A stretch of 64,000 bases of DNA from Pipra filicauda (GCF_003945595.2 NW_024104660.1:124001-188000); one strand, 5' to 3'; counted from the first letter of the stretch, positions 1 through 11,467 are shown. The notes: generated by a model from the letters alone, not told the origin. Made by a program: numbers and translations.

Positions 1-2327
1 TCTGCCTAGTTCAAGTGAATTTAACATTGGACTACTCTGTTAAAAGTCTATTTATTTGCCAGCTCATCCACATGAATTTGCTTTTGTGCTGCTGTGCTGT
101 CTGTTAGGAGCAGAAAGCGACACACGTTTGTGTGTTCTAAATAAAAGCCTTTTGTGGATGGTTCATTACATAAATGATCTTTCTGTTTGATTAGAGGCTG
201 AGGGAACAGAGCTCATGTTTGAAAGATCAGGAACATTTTCACAGGTCACTGATTCTCTGTTTTTGAAAGTGAGTGAGCCTGATGCAGTATGTGTATCAAA
301 GAGAGCGAGGGCACACAGTGACAAAGGTAGTCCTGACGAGTTTTTTTTCCTGATGTTTGAATGCAAACATCATTTTATGCAGAGGTTTTTAGTTGATGTA
401 TGTATGCAGCTGCAAGAAATAATGACACGAGCAGCCTTCCCTTTACTGTTACAAGCTGTGAGTGTGGTTCAGCCCTTCTCCTGAAAAAAGGTCTGGCCCA
501 GTATGAACCCTGAATATTGCAAAAAAAAACACCCACTGAAAGACGAGAGAGAAGAGAGAATCCGTGCCAAGTAGGTATTTCCAAGTACGGGAGGCTCATT
601 TTGCAAAGCCTAATGAGGGCTGAGAAGCAGTGCTTCTGGGATCTGTCCAGATTCCGTGAATAAGCCACAGAGGGACTGATGAAAGCTAATAATAGTCTCA
701 AATTCCTCACTCAAATTTGCGTTCATCGTAGGCTTACAGTCGTTAGCAGAGAAGCAGTCTCTGCTCTGCAGCAGTGTCCCAGCCTCAGCCACTGTTGTTG
801 CTGTTGGCCACCGTGTGCCATTAAAAATGGGTTTTTTTTTACAAACTTGTCCGTTTTCTTTAGAACATTTTTTCTTTGACATTTTTCATGAAGACATGTT
901 TGAAATATCACTTTATATAAAATGTCACTTCTCCTTACTCTGCAAAGCCTTTCTGATGGACAGTTTGCTAAATTAGCCCCACCCTAGCTTATGAAAAGCA
1001 ATTTGGCAATATGGAATAGAACAGGATGTTGGCATTGTGTGGAATAGCTGTGGGAAGGTGCAAATGTGCATGAGAGTCTCTTGTTTAGACCTAAAAGTCA
1101 CAGTGATTGTAGTTGATACATCAGAGGCTTTATCAGAAAAGCCTTCTCTGAAGACATAACTCTTATTCATGTCAGGTAAACCCCCATATTCCTCCAGGGA
1201 ACTGTGTTACTGTCAAATGTCCTGGCTATTAGTTTCTGGCAGTCTTTTGGCATATGTTCTGGCCTAATGGGATTGATCCTGCACAGCTTAAATGAATGGG
1301 GACCTTGTGACTTGAAAGGGATGGAAGATCATTTCGAAGAGCCTGTAATATGAACTACATGGGTGCTAAGTCCTTGTCAACTAGTTGTGGTTGGCTTACA
1401 TTTTTCAAAATTACTTGGATACCTTGAAGAGCCCTTAATATCCCTATCACTCATTTCCTCCCACCTGAGCACAGAATATCAGGAATCACTTCTAAAAGTG
1501 CACATACACAAACGTTGCAATACTGAAATTTTTTTTCAAAAACACTGAGTTCTTGGCGATAGACTCAAGAAAGAGTGAGAAGGAAAATAAAAAGAAAAGT
1601 AACCAGAGGAAAAACTGTGAATAATTAAGGTATTTTATCCTGTGTGCTGTAGGCTTAAAAAAGGACATCATCATTTAATTTACGTACAGAGTAGCTCTGT
1701 GCTGATTTAATAATGACTTCAGTTCAGGTGGAATCCATAAATGGCTCATGGAAAGTTAGTGCAAATTATTCTTTTTGACTGCAGATTGCTTAAGGCTGCT
1801 GTGTGGTAAAAGAGGCCAATGATGAGTGCAGTACAAGATTTTTGTAAAAGGTTTTACTTTCAAAAATCCAAACCAAAAATAATAGCAATTTTTGCAAAAG
1901 TTTTGACACTGAAGGGGCCATCTATTTACCATGTTCAACTCTCTTTTATGACTACATAGAATGATAGCTTTCTCAACATAGCATTACAAAATAAAAATTG
2001 GAAAAGAAATATGTGAGTGCTATCAAAGGCATAACAGCAAACCTCTTGCTCCAGGGATTGTGACAGTACACTTAGAGAAGCAGCTGGAAAGAATTGGAGA
2101 GAGAAAGATGTATAGGTCTGGTTTCAGTTATTCATATATATACCAGCAGTGGCATGACATTGGGATACCAATAAATATTGCACTCTCAGGTTTTTTTACA
2201 TCTCTGATGGAAAACTAACAGAATACTGTGACATCCCTCTGGGGCTCATAAGTTGAAGTTTTGCCTTCTTACTCAGATTTTCTTCCAAGCTAAGCTTCCC
2301 AAAACTCTTTTTGACAGGTTGGGGGCA
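1..2327. other. AT-rich non-coding DNA, no gene recognised
   Basis: Open frames here are all short (about 110 codons or fewer), overlap on both strands and match no family I recognise. Short T runs occur near 833-841. There is an isolated AATAAA near 139, but nothing coding-like upstream of it. I see no splice-flanked open stretch, no repeat family and no CpG-rich promoter. Confidence 0.6.
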
Positions 2328-2423
2328 GGGTTTTTTTGTTTTTGTATTTGGTTTTTTTGGTGGTTTTTTGTTTGGTTGGTTTTTTTGTTTGTTTGGTTTG
2401 GTTTGGGTTTTTTGGTTTTTTTT
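2328..2423. repeat. T/G-rich simple repeat with GGTTT-type units
   Basis: About 95 bases are almost entirely T and G on the plus strand, with irregular runs such as GGTTT, TTTGTTTG and T7-T8. The apparent reading frames here (Phe/Trp/Gly-rich on plus, Lys/Asn/Gln-rich on minus) are composition artefacts and not proteins. Similar tracts occur at 29697-29754 and, in complementary A/C-rich form, at 44469-44574. Confidence 0.9.
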
Positions 2424-3218
2424 CCATTATTTATCTTTACTTTTAAATTTCTACATTCTTGCTCTTTACCCTTTTCCATTTCTATCCTTTCATTTCACTA
2501 GCACCTTTTCATTCCTTTATTTTGCTCTGTGTGTGTGAGATGGAGAGAAAGAGTGAGTTTTTTTCAGCTGTTTCACTGGCTGTTGCTTTGGGGATTGTTC
2601 TCTTTCCTTGATCTTCTATTCACTATGTGTCCAGGTATGGATATGGCCCTTTTTTGCAGCACACTTCAACTACTGTGTTCTTGGAGTTCTCCCAAGGTTC
2701 AGGTGAGACACATACAGAGGGTTTGACTGGGAATTTCCTGAGCCTGTGCAGAAGCTGCAGCCACAAGTCACTGCTTTCAGGCATGGCAGGAAAACAGAAA
2801 TAAGCTGGGAAGAGTTAATCCCTATTTCATCCATAAGTAATGGAGAATTAATGTGGGTGGCCTGTGGTTTGGGTGGAGTTGAGGTCATGTTTCCTCACCT
2901 TTCTTGCTACTCCTGTGTGTTCTGTGCTTCTCAAACCTGTCTGACAATCGTCTTTCCCAGCTGTTTCCTCAAGTTGGGAAATGTTATTTGCCAACAAATA
3001 CACTGCTATTTGTCTTCCTGCAATACACTTATCAGTGGAAGTGAGCATTTTGTTTTGATAGATGGCCATTAGTCACAAAGATGTGATTTTATAAAAACAG
3101 GTTGCTGTACCTGGTGTTGCGCAGCTGAACTGACGTAAATGGCACAGTTCAGTTTTCAGAATGAGAGCTTGAGCAAGACTGAGTGAAGCAATGTTTAATC
3201 CATTGAAATCTTGGGCCT
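2424..3218. other. Non-coding unique sequence
   Basis: Mixed-composition sequence with overlapping short open frames on both strands (108 codons at most) and no recognisable domain. The rightmost part, from about 3080, may belong to the LTR-related fragment that follows, but I cannot align it with confidence. Confidence 0.5.
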
Positions 3219-3375
3219 CTCTTTTTATAAGGCACTTTAACACCTTGTTGGGAGGCCTAATTTGTGTAAACTGCCATTGGTTCCGTTGGACACGGGGGAA
3301 GTTTTGACACCTCCTCAGAGAAGGCACTCCTGTAGCTCTGCCACTGCCAAAGCCTTGCCACACAAACCCAATACA
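3219..3375 (-). mobile_element. Fragment of an avian ERV-type LTR (5' end of LTR, sense strand minus)
   Basis: Read on the minus strand, this begins TGTATTGGGTTTG, continues through a GGCAAGG motif, and then follows the same order of blocks as the first 140 or so bases of the LTR at 12839-13924: a CTACAGGAGTG-type block, a CTTCCCCC block and a CCAATGGCAG block. The two copies are clearly related but diverged by substitutions and small indels. A TATA-like TTATAAAAAG lies at 3221-3230 in minus-strand sense, where a U3 promoter would be expected. The rest of the LTR is not recognisable to the left. It could be a truncated copy or a relative that shares only the 5' part. No gag, pol or env sequence is next to it. 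Confidence 0.75.
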
Positions 3376-5829
3376 CCATGGCATCTTACAATTTCTCTTG
3401 ATGGGCTACCATCAATTCTAATTATTAAATAATCCATTTTCCTCATTTCACTTCTACAGAGAAGATATTTGCAGCAGTGTAACCAGGTTTAATTTTAACT
3501 GAAGGTCACTGGAATGGGAGAAGGGGAAATACCTTTCTTTACGTTTGTCCAGTTAAATTGGCATAGAATTGCTTTGAGAAGACAGACAGAAAATAACACA
3601 AGAAATTTGTTTGTGGCTTTCTTACCCAAACTCTTCACAAGACTCTGAGGGTTAGAGCTGACTTGGAGCTATAGAAATGACCATGCTGCAATGCTAGTAC
3701 TGCCTTAGAGCAACCAGGGTGGGAAGGATTTTGCTTCCTCTTGACCTCTGATGATCTCCATTTGTGTATAGCTGGTTACCAGGACTTTACATGCAGAACC
3801 ACATTTGTTAGTATAGTTACATATATTTTCTCATAAAAAAGATGAATGATGCGTTGCAGCCTAAGTCTTACATAGAATTTGACTTTTAAATGTTGGGGAC
3901 TGAGTGTAGGAGTGGAACGTGTATGTGCAAACCACTGTGAGCTTTCAGGGTCCCTTCATGATGAGTTGAAGGTCTGGTGACTGAACAGTACCATCTTGGG
4001 ATATATTTTTATATGCCCTCTCCTTGTGGAAGAAGTATTTCTACAGAATCTGCAGTCTTCTGTGTTCAGGTAACCCCACAATTTGGAACATTTTAATTAA
4101 TGAATTTCAAACATCTCCAGGCTGCATAAATAGTTGATTCCTACCTGGTGGAGGGAAACTTTAAAGGCTGTCGTTATTTTCTCACTGTTTTCAATGGAAA
4201 ACTTTGCTGTCTCTCATTTAATAGACTCACATTGAATTTACTTCCTGGCCTTTAATGATGGCCTGCTCACTTCCCTGGACTTATTATTTCAGAAGGTTTC
4301 ATTTAAGAAAGTTCTTTCTGTAAATTAATGTACTGCAGATTTATTCTTCAGCATGTCCACATTTGATATATACAGTATTTAAGTTTGTATTCACTTAGCA
4401 AAGCATTTACTCCATTATCATGTAATCATTTCCAGTCTGAATACAGAATCTAGAGATTAATGTCCTATAAATTTCTCCTTGCAGCAGTTTTATTGCTTAT
4501 ATTAGTTATTAAGTTATGTTTGCATTGATCTTCCAAAATAGGAAAGATAGATAAGAGATTTGTTTATGTTTTAAATTAAAATGAGTCTTTTACAGTCAGT
4601 TCGGACTGAAAGGCTAAAGATTATGGCACACACACTATCTTTACAGCTGGTCAAATGTTGCTAATCAAATTTGGGAAAGTCAGAAAGAGTTTTGACAGGG
4701 CTTTGTGAACTTCCATTATCAAAAATGCTTTTCCTTTTTCTTTTGTTTGCTGGGTTGGTGAGAGATTTTTTTTTTCCTAAGGCCACTAAAAGCATTTTAG
4801 TCCAGGGAAGAAATATTAATATCTCCCACTTGCAATTCTTCTTCTGTTAAAAGTGTCCTAAACTCCTTTCTTTCAAGGAGACTAAGCAAAAAATAAATAG
4901 CTAAGGCAACCCTTAGTTCCTGGAGAAGCTTGATCACATCCATGTGGAGCTGGTCCATAGCTTGACATGGAACATAAATACTTAACAGCAGCTTAAGACA
5001 GGGCACAAGGGTATTTTAGGATTCACTAAGCCATAACTTCATTGTAACTGAAAAATCCATAGGGTCACTATTTTCCCTATGAGGCAGAATGCTTTTATGT
5101 GAGAGTCCCACTGATATCTGCTCCATTTAAGTGTTGTGATGTATTTGTTGTACTTGTGTGAGAAAAGTTGTTGAAGTCTCAGTCTGATCTGTGTGGAAGG
5201 CTCAGAAGAAAAGAAATTATTTTCTGTCTCTTCCTGATATCCAAAATTTCTTTCCAGTTTTAGCAACATGATCTAAGACTGTTAAAAGAAATGTCATGTA
5301 TTAATCTCTAGATTTCATATGTACACATTATATGACAGATAACAGTACCTAGTTCTTTGTTGGACAAAAACCTCATTGTGTATATCAGATTTAAGAATAT
5401 ACCTGCAGCACCAAAGGTTAGGCAGGTATTTACCCACACAGATACTGGCAGTACCTGTAGGGTAATCCTGAAAATTATTTTGCTTGGTTGATCTTTTCTT
5501 TTTCTTTCTGTGCATTCTCTAATTTTAGAAAAGCTACTAATTTCCATCACCAACAAGACAAAACAACAACAAGAAAGCCACAAGCAAACCTTTTGAAGCA
5601 CACTGGTATGTTTTTATACAGTAAAATGTATATCATCTGTTATACAAGATACAACGAGGTATAATATGAATATTTTATGAGAGATGCATGCAGTTTTCAT
5701 TGTCCAAACTAAATTTCTAACCCCTGAGAATGCAACTTAAGAACAAGCTTGTTGGGCTAGTCAAGAAGAGAAAATTTATATTCTCTGTTTCACTTCCTGA
5801 ATGTCATTCCCATCCCTTTCTTCGTCAGT
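3376..5829. other. AT-rich non-coding DNA
   Basis: No gene, repeat family or array recognised. A 69-codon minus-strand frame at 4797-5006 (ending with residues EELQVGDINISSLD) has protein-like composition but no recognisable domain, and a frame of this length is expected by chance. Minus-strand frames at 5039-5601 are equally unassigned. Confidence 0.5.
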
Positions 5830-6010
5830 TATTAAAATGCACAAAGCCACTTCTGCCAGCCCACTTATCCCCTGCCACACTGAATCAGCGTATCCAGAGT
5901 GTTTCCTCTGTGCTTGGAGCTGTCACAGATGGACTGGAAGAGCTGCTTTCTGGTGATTCAGTGCAGCAGGGGACACATGCTCCGGTGGCAGCAATGGTGC
6001 ACAATTAACA
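5830..6010. repeat. Imperfect inverted repeat, possible remnant of a palindromic non-autonomous element
   Basis: The segment 5869-5887 is the reverse complement of 5954-5972 over 19 bases with two mismatches. The spacer is 66 bases. Outside the core the similarity continues with gaps: both arms carry a CTGCCA block about 10-13 bases beyond the core and a TGCAC block further out, so each arm may be 45-50 bases. I see no protein-coding capacity and no convincing target-site duplication. Chance similarity is not fully excluded. Confidence 0.4.
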
Positions 6011-6782
6011 TAGGCTAAAAGAGCAGAAAGGAAATTGTAGAGCAGAGTGAAAAGCTGCAGAACCCTCAGCTGTAACTCACTCAGGGCTTTCCAATTCTCT
6101 TTGCAATAAGGCAATAAGGCAAGTCAATAAAGCACTGAATATTTTTGTAAGCCAAACTATTGGTCTATTTTTATGTAGAATTATGAAATACCAATGGACT
6201 AAAGCTGACTTCCATATGAAAAATGTTCTTAGGGAGAATTTGTGGAACTCAAAATGATGAATTGTCTTGATTTTGCCATTCTTTAGTAAAGATTTACAGA
6301 ACCCAACCTCAGTTTCCTTGATCATTTTAATACTATAAAAAAGAAAAATGTTCTCAAGGGATTTTTCCTGAGAAGGTTTTATTGTGAGTTCCCCTCTATT
6401 GCCACACTAATCAATAGTTATGACTGATTGCTGTAACTAATCCATAAGATATAGGTCTGAAGCATGGAGAGTTTTTCAAAACTTTGTTCAACATCTCCCA
6501 GGAGGGGAGAGGCCCTTCCATTTAGGTATAATGGGCTTATTCCAACCTTTGCTCAGTGCTGTGCTTTCATAATTCTCTCTGTCTGGGCATGAAAACCACC
6601 ACGTTCTCTAACGTGTCCCGCTGTCTCTCATCCTCCAGCCCTGCAACATCACTGTAACATCCACGTGCTTGCCTGTTAAAATAAATAGCACTAATGATCT
6701 CCCCAGAAGCCTCTGCAGACTCTTTGGAACTTCTCCATTTTCAAGGTCACAACTCTGCTTGAGGTTGATAAATTCATGAATT
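6011..6782. other. AT-rich non-coding DNA
   Basis: No gene recognised. A CCTCAGTTTCC motif near 6306-6320 resembles the antisense of a MIR-type SINE core, but the flanks do not support calling a copy. AATAAA occurs near 6126 without an associated open frame. Confidence 0.5.
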
Positions 6783-6970
6783 AAAAATACTTAGCACTTT
6801 TCATCCATGAATGTCAAAGGTGAGAAACCATTGTTAGTCCCATTTTTATCAAGGAGGAAATTGAGCTGTAGAAGTGACATGTATAAATTTGGAAGCCAAT
6901 CAGATCCAGGAAAAGAACATAATTTTCTGCACTCAGCTTGCATTGTAGCCATTGCTTCACGGTGCCCTTT
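6783..6970 (+). mobile_element. MIR-like (CORE-SINE type) ancient SINE copy
   Basis: The block order is that of the amniote MIR-like SINE as I know it: AATACTTAGCACTT at 6786-6799, then CATCCATGAATGTCAAAG, a CCCATTTT block, GAGGAAATTGAG, a GTGACATG block, and a final CCAGGAAAAGAAC block with degraded cysteine-like CT-rich tail. It is heavily diverged, as expected for an element that predates modern birds. The copy at 9161-9330 shares the exact 14-mer AATACTTAGCACTT. Any open frames across it are fortuitous. The family assignment rests on recognition of motif order and not on an alignment score. Confidence 0.75.
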
Positions 6971-9160
6971 GTGCAACAGCACAGTCTTATTAAAGTTGAG
7001 ATTTAAGTTCCACAAGAGTCAGGAAATTAAACTCTGCCACACAGTATGTGCATTGTACATTTTTATTGGACATGGCCTATACATTACCAAGTGATCATCC
7101 TTTTTCAAAGGTAACTTTCAGAGAACCTTATACTAGTAAGTGATGCATATTTCTTTGTTTACTTGAAGTCTTATTTGTTTAATACCATAACTGGGAACAA
7201 AACAACATACATTTTATTATTCTAGTTTTTATGACTGTATGAATCAAGGCCACCCTATTATTTTGCCCTTTTAAAAATTAATTTAGCAAATGTTTACAAT
7301 ACAAATAAATGTCTTAAACACTTTTCTGGGAAAGTCCAAAGATGATTCATGCACTGGAGCTTTCATGGAACATGAGAAAAGTAATGGTGAAGTACCCAGG
7401 GCAAAGACCATTCCCTTCTGGAAATGATCTCTTGTCATGCTTAATTTTGATATTTTTCGCAAGAATGTTTTATTCAGCAAGGATGTTCTGCCTGTTCCAG
7501 TACCAGCCTCATTTCTCCAAAGCATCTCTTGACTGTCTATTATAATTCTTGTTGCTCACTCAAAACACTTTCTTGGAATGAGCACTCCTAATAAGCACCT
7601 CTATTCATGTAAGCACTCCAGAAAATCCTCTAGATGGTTAAGAGGAGACGCTGAAGAAACACTCAGAACCATCATAGTAAAGCTTTTATCTCCCAGAAAA
7701 CTCTGGGAGAGTCGCTCTTGAGAAACACTGAATGCTCTGCCAGCCACGTCAGCTACTATTTAACCATTCAACAACTGAAATAGCTTCAGGTACAATCCTA
7801 TGCAGAATATACGGACAGTCCATTAGCCCCGGGGCTGAAACAGGCAGGCTGGTTATTTGACAGGCTCTGGGCAGGTCAAATTTATTGTTAAAATCCTGAA
7901 ATTGCTTCTAGAAACAAAATGTAATGTTTATTATATTTATAAAAACTGTATTAATCTTAAATTAAGTATTAATTTTGTTGACAGTTTCTTTTTGCAAAAG
8001 GCAGCCATGATGTAGGACAAGTTACAATAGCAGTGGTACTGATTTTATTGACGCGATGGGTTTTTTTCCTTATTTGAGCTCTGGGGTTTTTTTTGTAATT
8101 TCAGCAATATTTTCACTGAAATACTTCTTTGTTATTGTCTCTGCTGCCTCAGACTGTATCATTTGTGTATTTGTTTTGAAAGAGAACTTAACAGAGGCAG
8201 GAAAGATGTCTAAGAAAAATACCATAATGGTATTTTGGTGAAAAGTGGCCTTAAGAAATGAAAGATGTCCTTTATCTGTGTTGCCAGTGCAGCTCATTCT
8301 TTGGCAACTTCTCCACAGCAAGCCACTGGTACTCTCAGATCCTGAGTTTTAGATACTCTGACTCTGTAAGTAGGAGAACTGGATCAGCTTTGATTTTGCA
8401 GAAGCTTTCTCAGTCTGTATCACTTGTCAGTTCCTGGAGGACAGACCTTGTAGTTTGATTAGGGTGGCACTTGCTGCCTTTTCTGTTTACATGATTTGGC
8501 ATTTAGAATTTCTACTACTCTCTCTATATAAATCACAATTATTTCTGTATTGAAAGACTTACCTTGCTGCTAACAATTTCTCTTCTTCCTATCCTATTAG
8601 TTGCATCTACTTTACTATTAAAGATTCCAAATAATATAGTCTAGTAGTGTGGCAATTTCCTATATTGATGAATAGCATAACTACCACTAGAGGGCTTTAA
8701 TAAGGACCCAAATCTTGCCTCTGTTACACCCTTTCCAATCTGGAGGAATTTAATGGGAAGTGTAGTTGGCTATTTTTCTTTAAACTGGAAAGACAGGCTG
8801 ACAGATTATATTTTTTTTTAATTAAATCAAAGTTCAGCTTAATAAATCGTGTAGACAATTTGCTTCCTTAAAGTTCACTTAAAAAAAGAGACAGAGAAAT
8901 TTTCCGAGATAGCGCTTGGAAAATGAAAGGTTCTCTTAATTGTGAAGACCAACCTTAAAGTCAGTGTACAGCCTGCTCCTTTAAATGTCTTTAAGGTGAC
9001 TGTATTTAAGGACAGAAACTCTTAGTTAGCACTTAGCAGAGCTCACTGGGACCCAGGGGCTGGGATGCTCATGTGCACCACAGCCCAGGCTTCACCGTGG
9101 CTCCAGCACTAATACAAAGCAACAAAATTTCTCAAGGGTCTAATGGCTAAAATTCATTTA
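6971..9160. other. AT-rich non-coding DNA with a small perfect hairpin
   Basis: No gene recognised. A hairpin with 9-bp perfect arms (TCTCCCAGA / TCTGGGAGA) and a 4-base AAAC loop lies at 7689-7710. A 19-bp near-palindrome lies at 8217-8235. Both are short enough to occur by chance in 64 kb. Open frames are all below 85 codons. Confidence 0.5.
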
Positions 9161-9330
9161 ATAATACTTAGCACTTCCCACTTTGGGTACATCTTCAAAG
9201 AGCTGAACTAATAGCAGCTAATTTAATCTTCAAACAAACTGAGTGAGGAGCATTATCATTGCTGTTAACTGAGGGTCAGAGCAAAGGAAGGCACTGCGGA
9301 GAAACACAGTCGTACGCCTCTAGCCAGCTG
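9161..9330 (+). mobile_element. MIR-like (CORE-SINE type) ancient SINE copy
   Basis: It opens with AATACTTAGCACTT at 9163-9176, continues with a TTTAATCTTCA block near 9221-9231, GAGTGAGGAGCATTATCATT, AACTGAGGGTCAGAG and a degraded CACAGTCGTA block that corresponds to the CACACAGC-type segment of MIR elements. Orientation is the same as the copy 2.2 kb upstream. It is strongly diverged. An L2-related tail is not distinguishable. I consider MIR-like assignment likely from the order of blocks, not from a computed alignment. Confidence 0.7.
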
Positions 9331-9600
9331 CTTTGTGCCTGACTAATAGGAAATGTTTTTAGAGGATTTAATCATGATGGGTATTTCATGAAGAGTGGCT
9401 GCTGACTCTTCCCAAATCCTACATAGCTGTTTTAAAATCTAAAGGTAAATTCAAGGTTTTAAAAGTAGGGGGAGAGAAGAACTAAAAAAAAGAAAAAGTG
9501 TTTTTTATGGTCCTGGAAGCACATTCCGTGTTACAGGAATAAACTAAACTGTCAAGGAGAAGAGACATTTCAGTTCCTTCTCCCCAGAGCTGTGATTCTC

Positions 9601-10090
9601 AAGGACCCCATTTTACCCCATTTACGTTATTTGAAAAGGGGAGAGCAGCACGTTCATTTGGGCACCTTGAGGGCCCTGATAGTCTCTCCTGTGACCCCAC
9701 GAGTTCTGCAGCTCTGGGGGGTGTGGAGGTGGGAGTGCATAGCAGCCCCTGCTGCCCTTTATGGTCACATCATGGGGGTGCTTTTGGGTGGAAAAGCCAC
9801 CATGATGCAAGTGCCTGGGCAGGAGGGAGGCAGAGAAGTGTGACTGCACAGCAGCACAGCCTGCAGTGGCAGTCCCCAGGACAGCGTGGGGCAGAGCAGT
9901 GCCCAGCTCTGCTGAAGCCCCACCGACCTTGTGCCCAGCCCAACTGTGCCAATCCCCTCTCAGAGCACTGCTGCTATTTCTGCTGCTGCCCAGCCCAACC
10001 TTGGCACCTCCCGAATCCACAAGTAGCCAAAAAGGGCACACGGTGAGAATTCCCTCTTCATCAACTCCTCCTTCTATAGAAACATCCTGG
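9601..10090. other. GC-rich block with long fortuitous open frames
   Basis: Composition rises clearly above the surrounding AT-rich DNA, with many CAGCCC, GCTGCT and CCCAG words. The longest open frame in the window crosses it on the minus strand (9622-10266, 214 codons). Overlapping open frames of 60-107 codons also exist on both strands, which is the usual sign of GC-rich sequence with few stops and not of one gene. The 214-residue product has no recognisable domain, is Ser/Gly/Pro/His-rich in its second half, and its N-terminal part has a hydrophobic stretch that lies outside the GC-rich block. It could also be an old, unrecognised retroelement piece. Confidence 0.35.
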
Positions 10091-11422
10091 GGCGGCTCAG
10101 GGAGGCAAAATATAATTCTGTAAAATTGGAAAAACGCCAGAAACAGAGAATAGATAAAGGAATAAATGGGGACATGGGAGGGCAATGAATAACCTATAAA
10201 CAACATATTTGCTTCTAAATAAAAGACAAGTCCTGGTTGGAGGCTTATTTGATTTGGTGAAGCCATTTGCAGGTCTTTATGTAAAAACTATCAAAAATAT
10301 AGATATCTGGGTTCACAGAAAGGGGGGTTTAATGAATTTCTAAAGTCTGTATTCAGCCTTCTCTGAAGCCTGCAGTAGGTATGAAATTACTAGTCAGATG
10401 CAAAATTAGCAAGCTCGGCTTTTGCTCAGGTTTAAGTACACATCCACTAGGATCACCTTCAGCAAAACAGTTAGAGTGATTGGTTTTCTGCCACTGAAAA
10501 TTCAAAACTGAGCATAGAAGTGCACAGGTTTTAAGTACTTATGTACATATGTATATGTATATTTATATGCATAAAATTAACACCTAGTTTTATGCAAACA
10601 ATCTAGTTTAAAACCAAAGACACCTAGTTTTACGCAAACACGCATCTACATATTAATATGTTTAAGTGTTACTTTTTTCAGGAACTGCAAAAATGCTTAA
10701 GTCAAGTGAGATGGTGTGTTTACATTTTTGTAAAATTGTAGGGCATTTGAAAAAATATTTTGAAGTAAAGAATTAGAACACTTCGATTTAGGAATGAAAA
10801 ATATTTTTTAGTTTTTAGTAATTTTATTATTAATATTATTATTCAAATATTTGGGTTTGGGTTTTTTTTAGTGAGTAGGTTATTGCCTAGCTTTTTACAC
10901 AGAAGAGAGAAACTACATTTCATTGCAATGCTGGGCAATATGCCATGTTGTTCATGTTTCAAAACCTGGGCTCCAGTCCCCCGTCCTTCCTGACAATGAC
11001 TGGTCCAATGGAACAACGATTCCTCCTGTCAGCCAAGTCAGTATTTCTGATGTGTGTTGGTTGTTTCCCCTGTGCACTTCCTGCCACTGTTTCCTTGCAA
11101 TTGCACTTCAGAGCACCAGGAGATTGAGATCCAGAGTGGTTATGGGATTTCACAGCTTAGGGCACATGATAATGAAAAGCACAAGTCTCCTTCATCTCTT
11201 CCTCTTGCATGTGTATTTTGTGAGGATTCCACTGTATGAACACTCCCTGTATTGCACAAAATGGTGCACACCACAGTAACAATAGTATTTTTATTTTTAT
11301 TTCAAGTTGGCTCATTTTACTGCCCTTGCTCTTGTCATGGATCCAACTCAGGTGAGAATGGAAATGATATAATACAGCATTAGCCATTACTTTGGAAGAT
11401 ATGTGAAGGGCAGAAATTCTGG
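10091..11422. other. AT-rich non-coding DNA with a short direct repeat
   Basis: A 20-base direct repeat with one mismatch (CACCTAGTTTTAYGCAAACA) lies at 10581-10600 and 10621-10640, a period of 40. An alternating TATGTACATATGTATATGTATAT stretch precedes it. Overlapping frames around 10923-11387 (up to 118 codons) are unassigned and probably fortuitous. Confidence 0.5.
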
Positions 11423-11467
11423 ATGCCTTAGGCAGGTAAGCAGTAATAGGTTACCTGCCTAAGGCAT
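11423..11467. repeat. Perfect 17-bp inverted repeat (hairpin)
   Basis: Arms ATGCCTTAGGCAGGTAA (11423-11439) and TTACCTGCCTAAGGCAT (11451-11467) are exact reverse complements around an 11-base loop. Outside the arms, AAATT on the left can pair with AATTT on the right past a small bulge. A perfect match of this length at this spacing is not expected by chance in 64 kb. It could be a template-switch mutation, a remnant of terminal inverted repeats, or a short structured RNA. The stem is shorter than a normal microRNA precursor. Confidence 0.9.

Noticed and set aside
2253..2538. Phe/Trp/Gly-rich plus-strand frames resembling membrane segments
   Set aside because: They are translations of a T/G-rich simple repeat.
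6270..6345. Antisense MIR-like motif CCTCAGTTTCC
   Set aside because: Only one short block matches. The flanking order of MIR blocks is not seen.
7689..7710. 9-bp hairpin TCTCCCAGA/TCTGGGAGA
   Set aside because: Several hairpins with 9-bp arms and short loops are expected by chance in a window this size. The same applies to 26864-26887 and 62782-62801, and nearly so to the 10-bp hairpin at 35111-35135.
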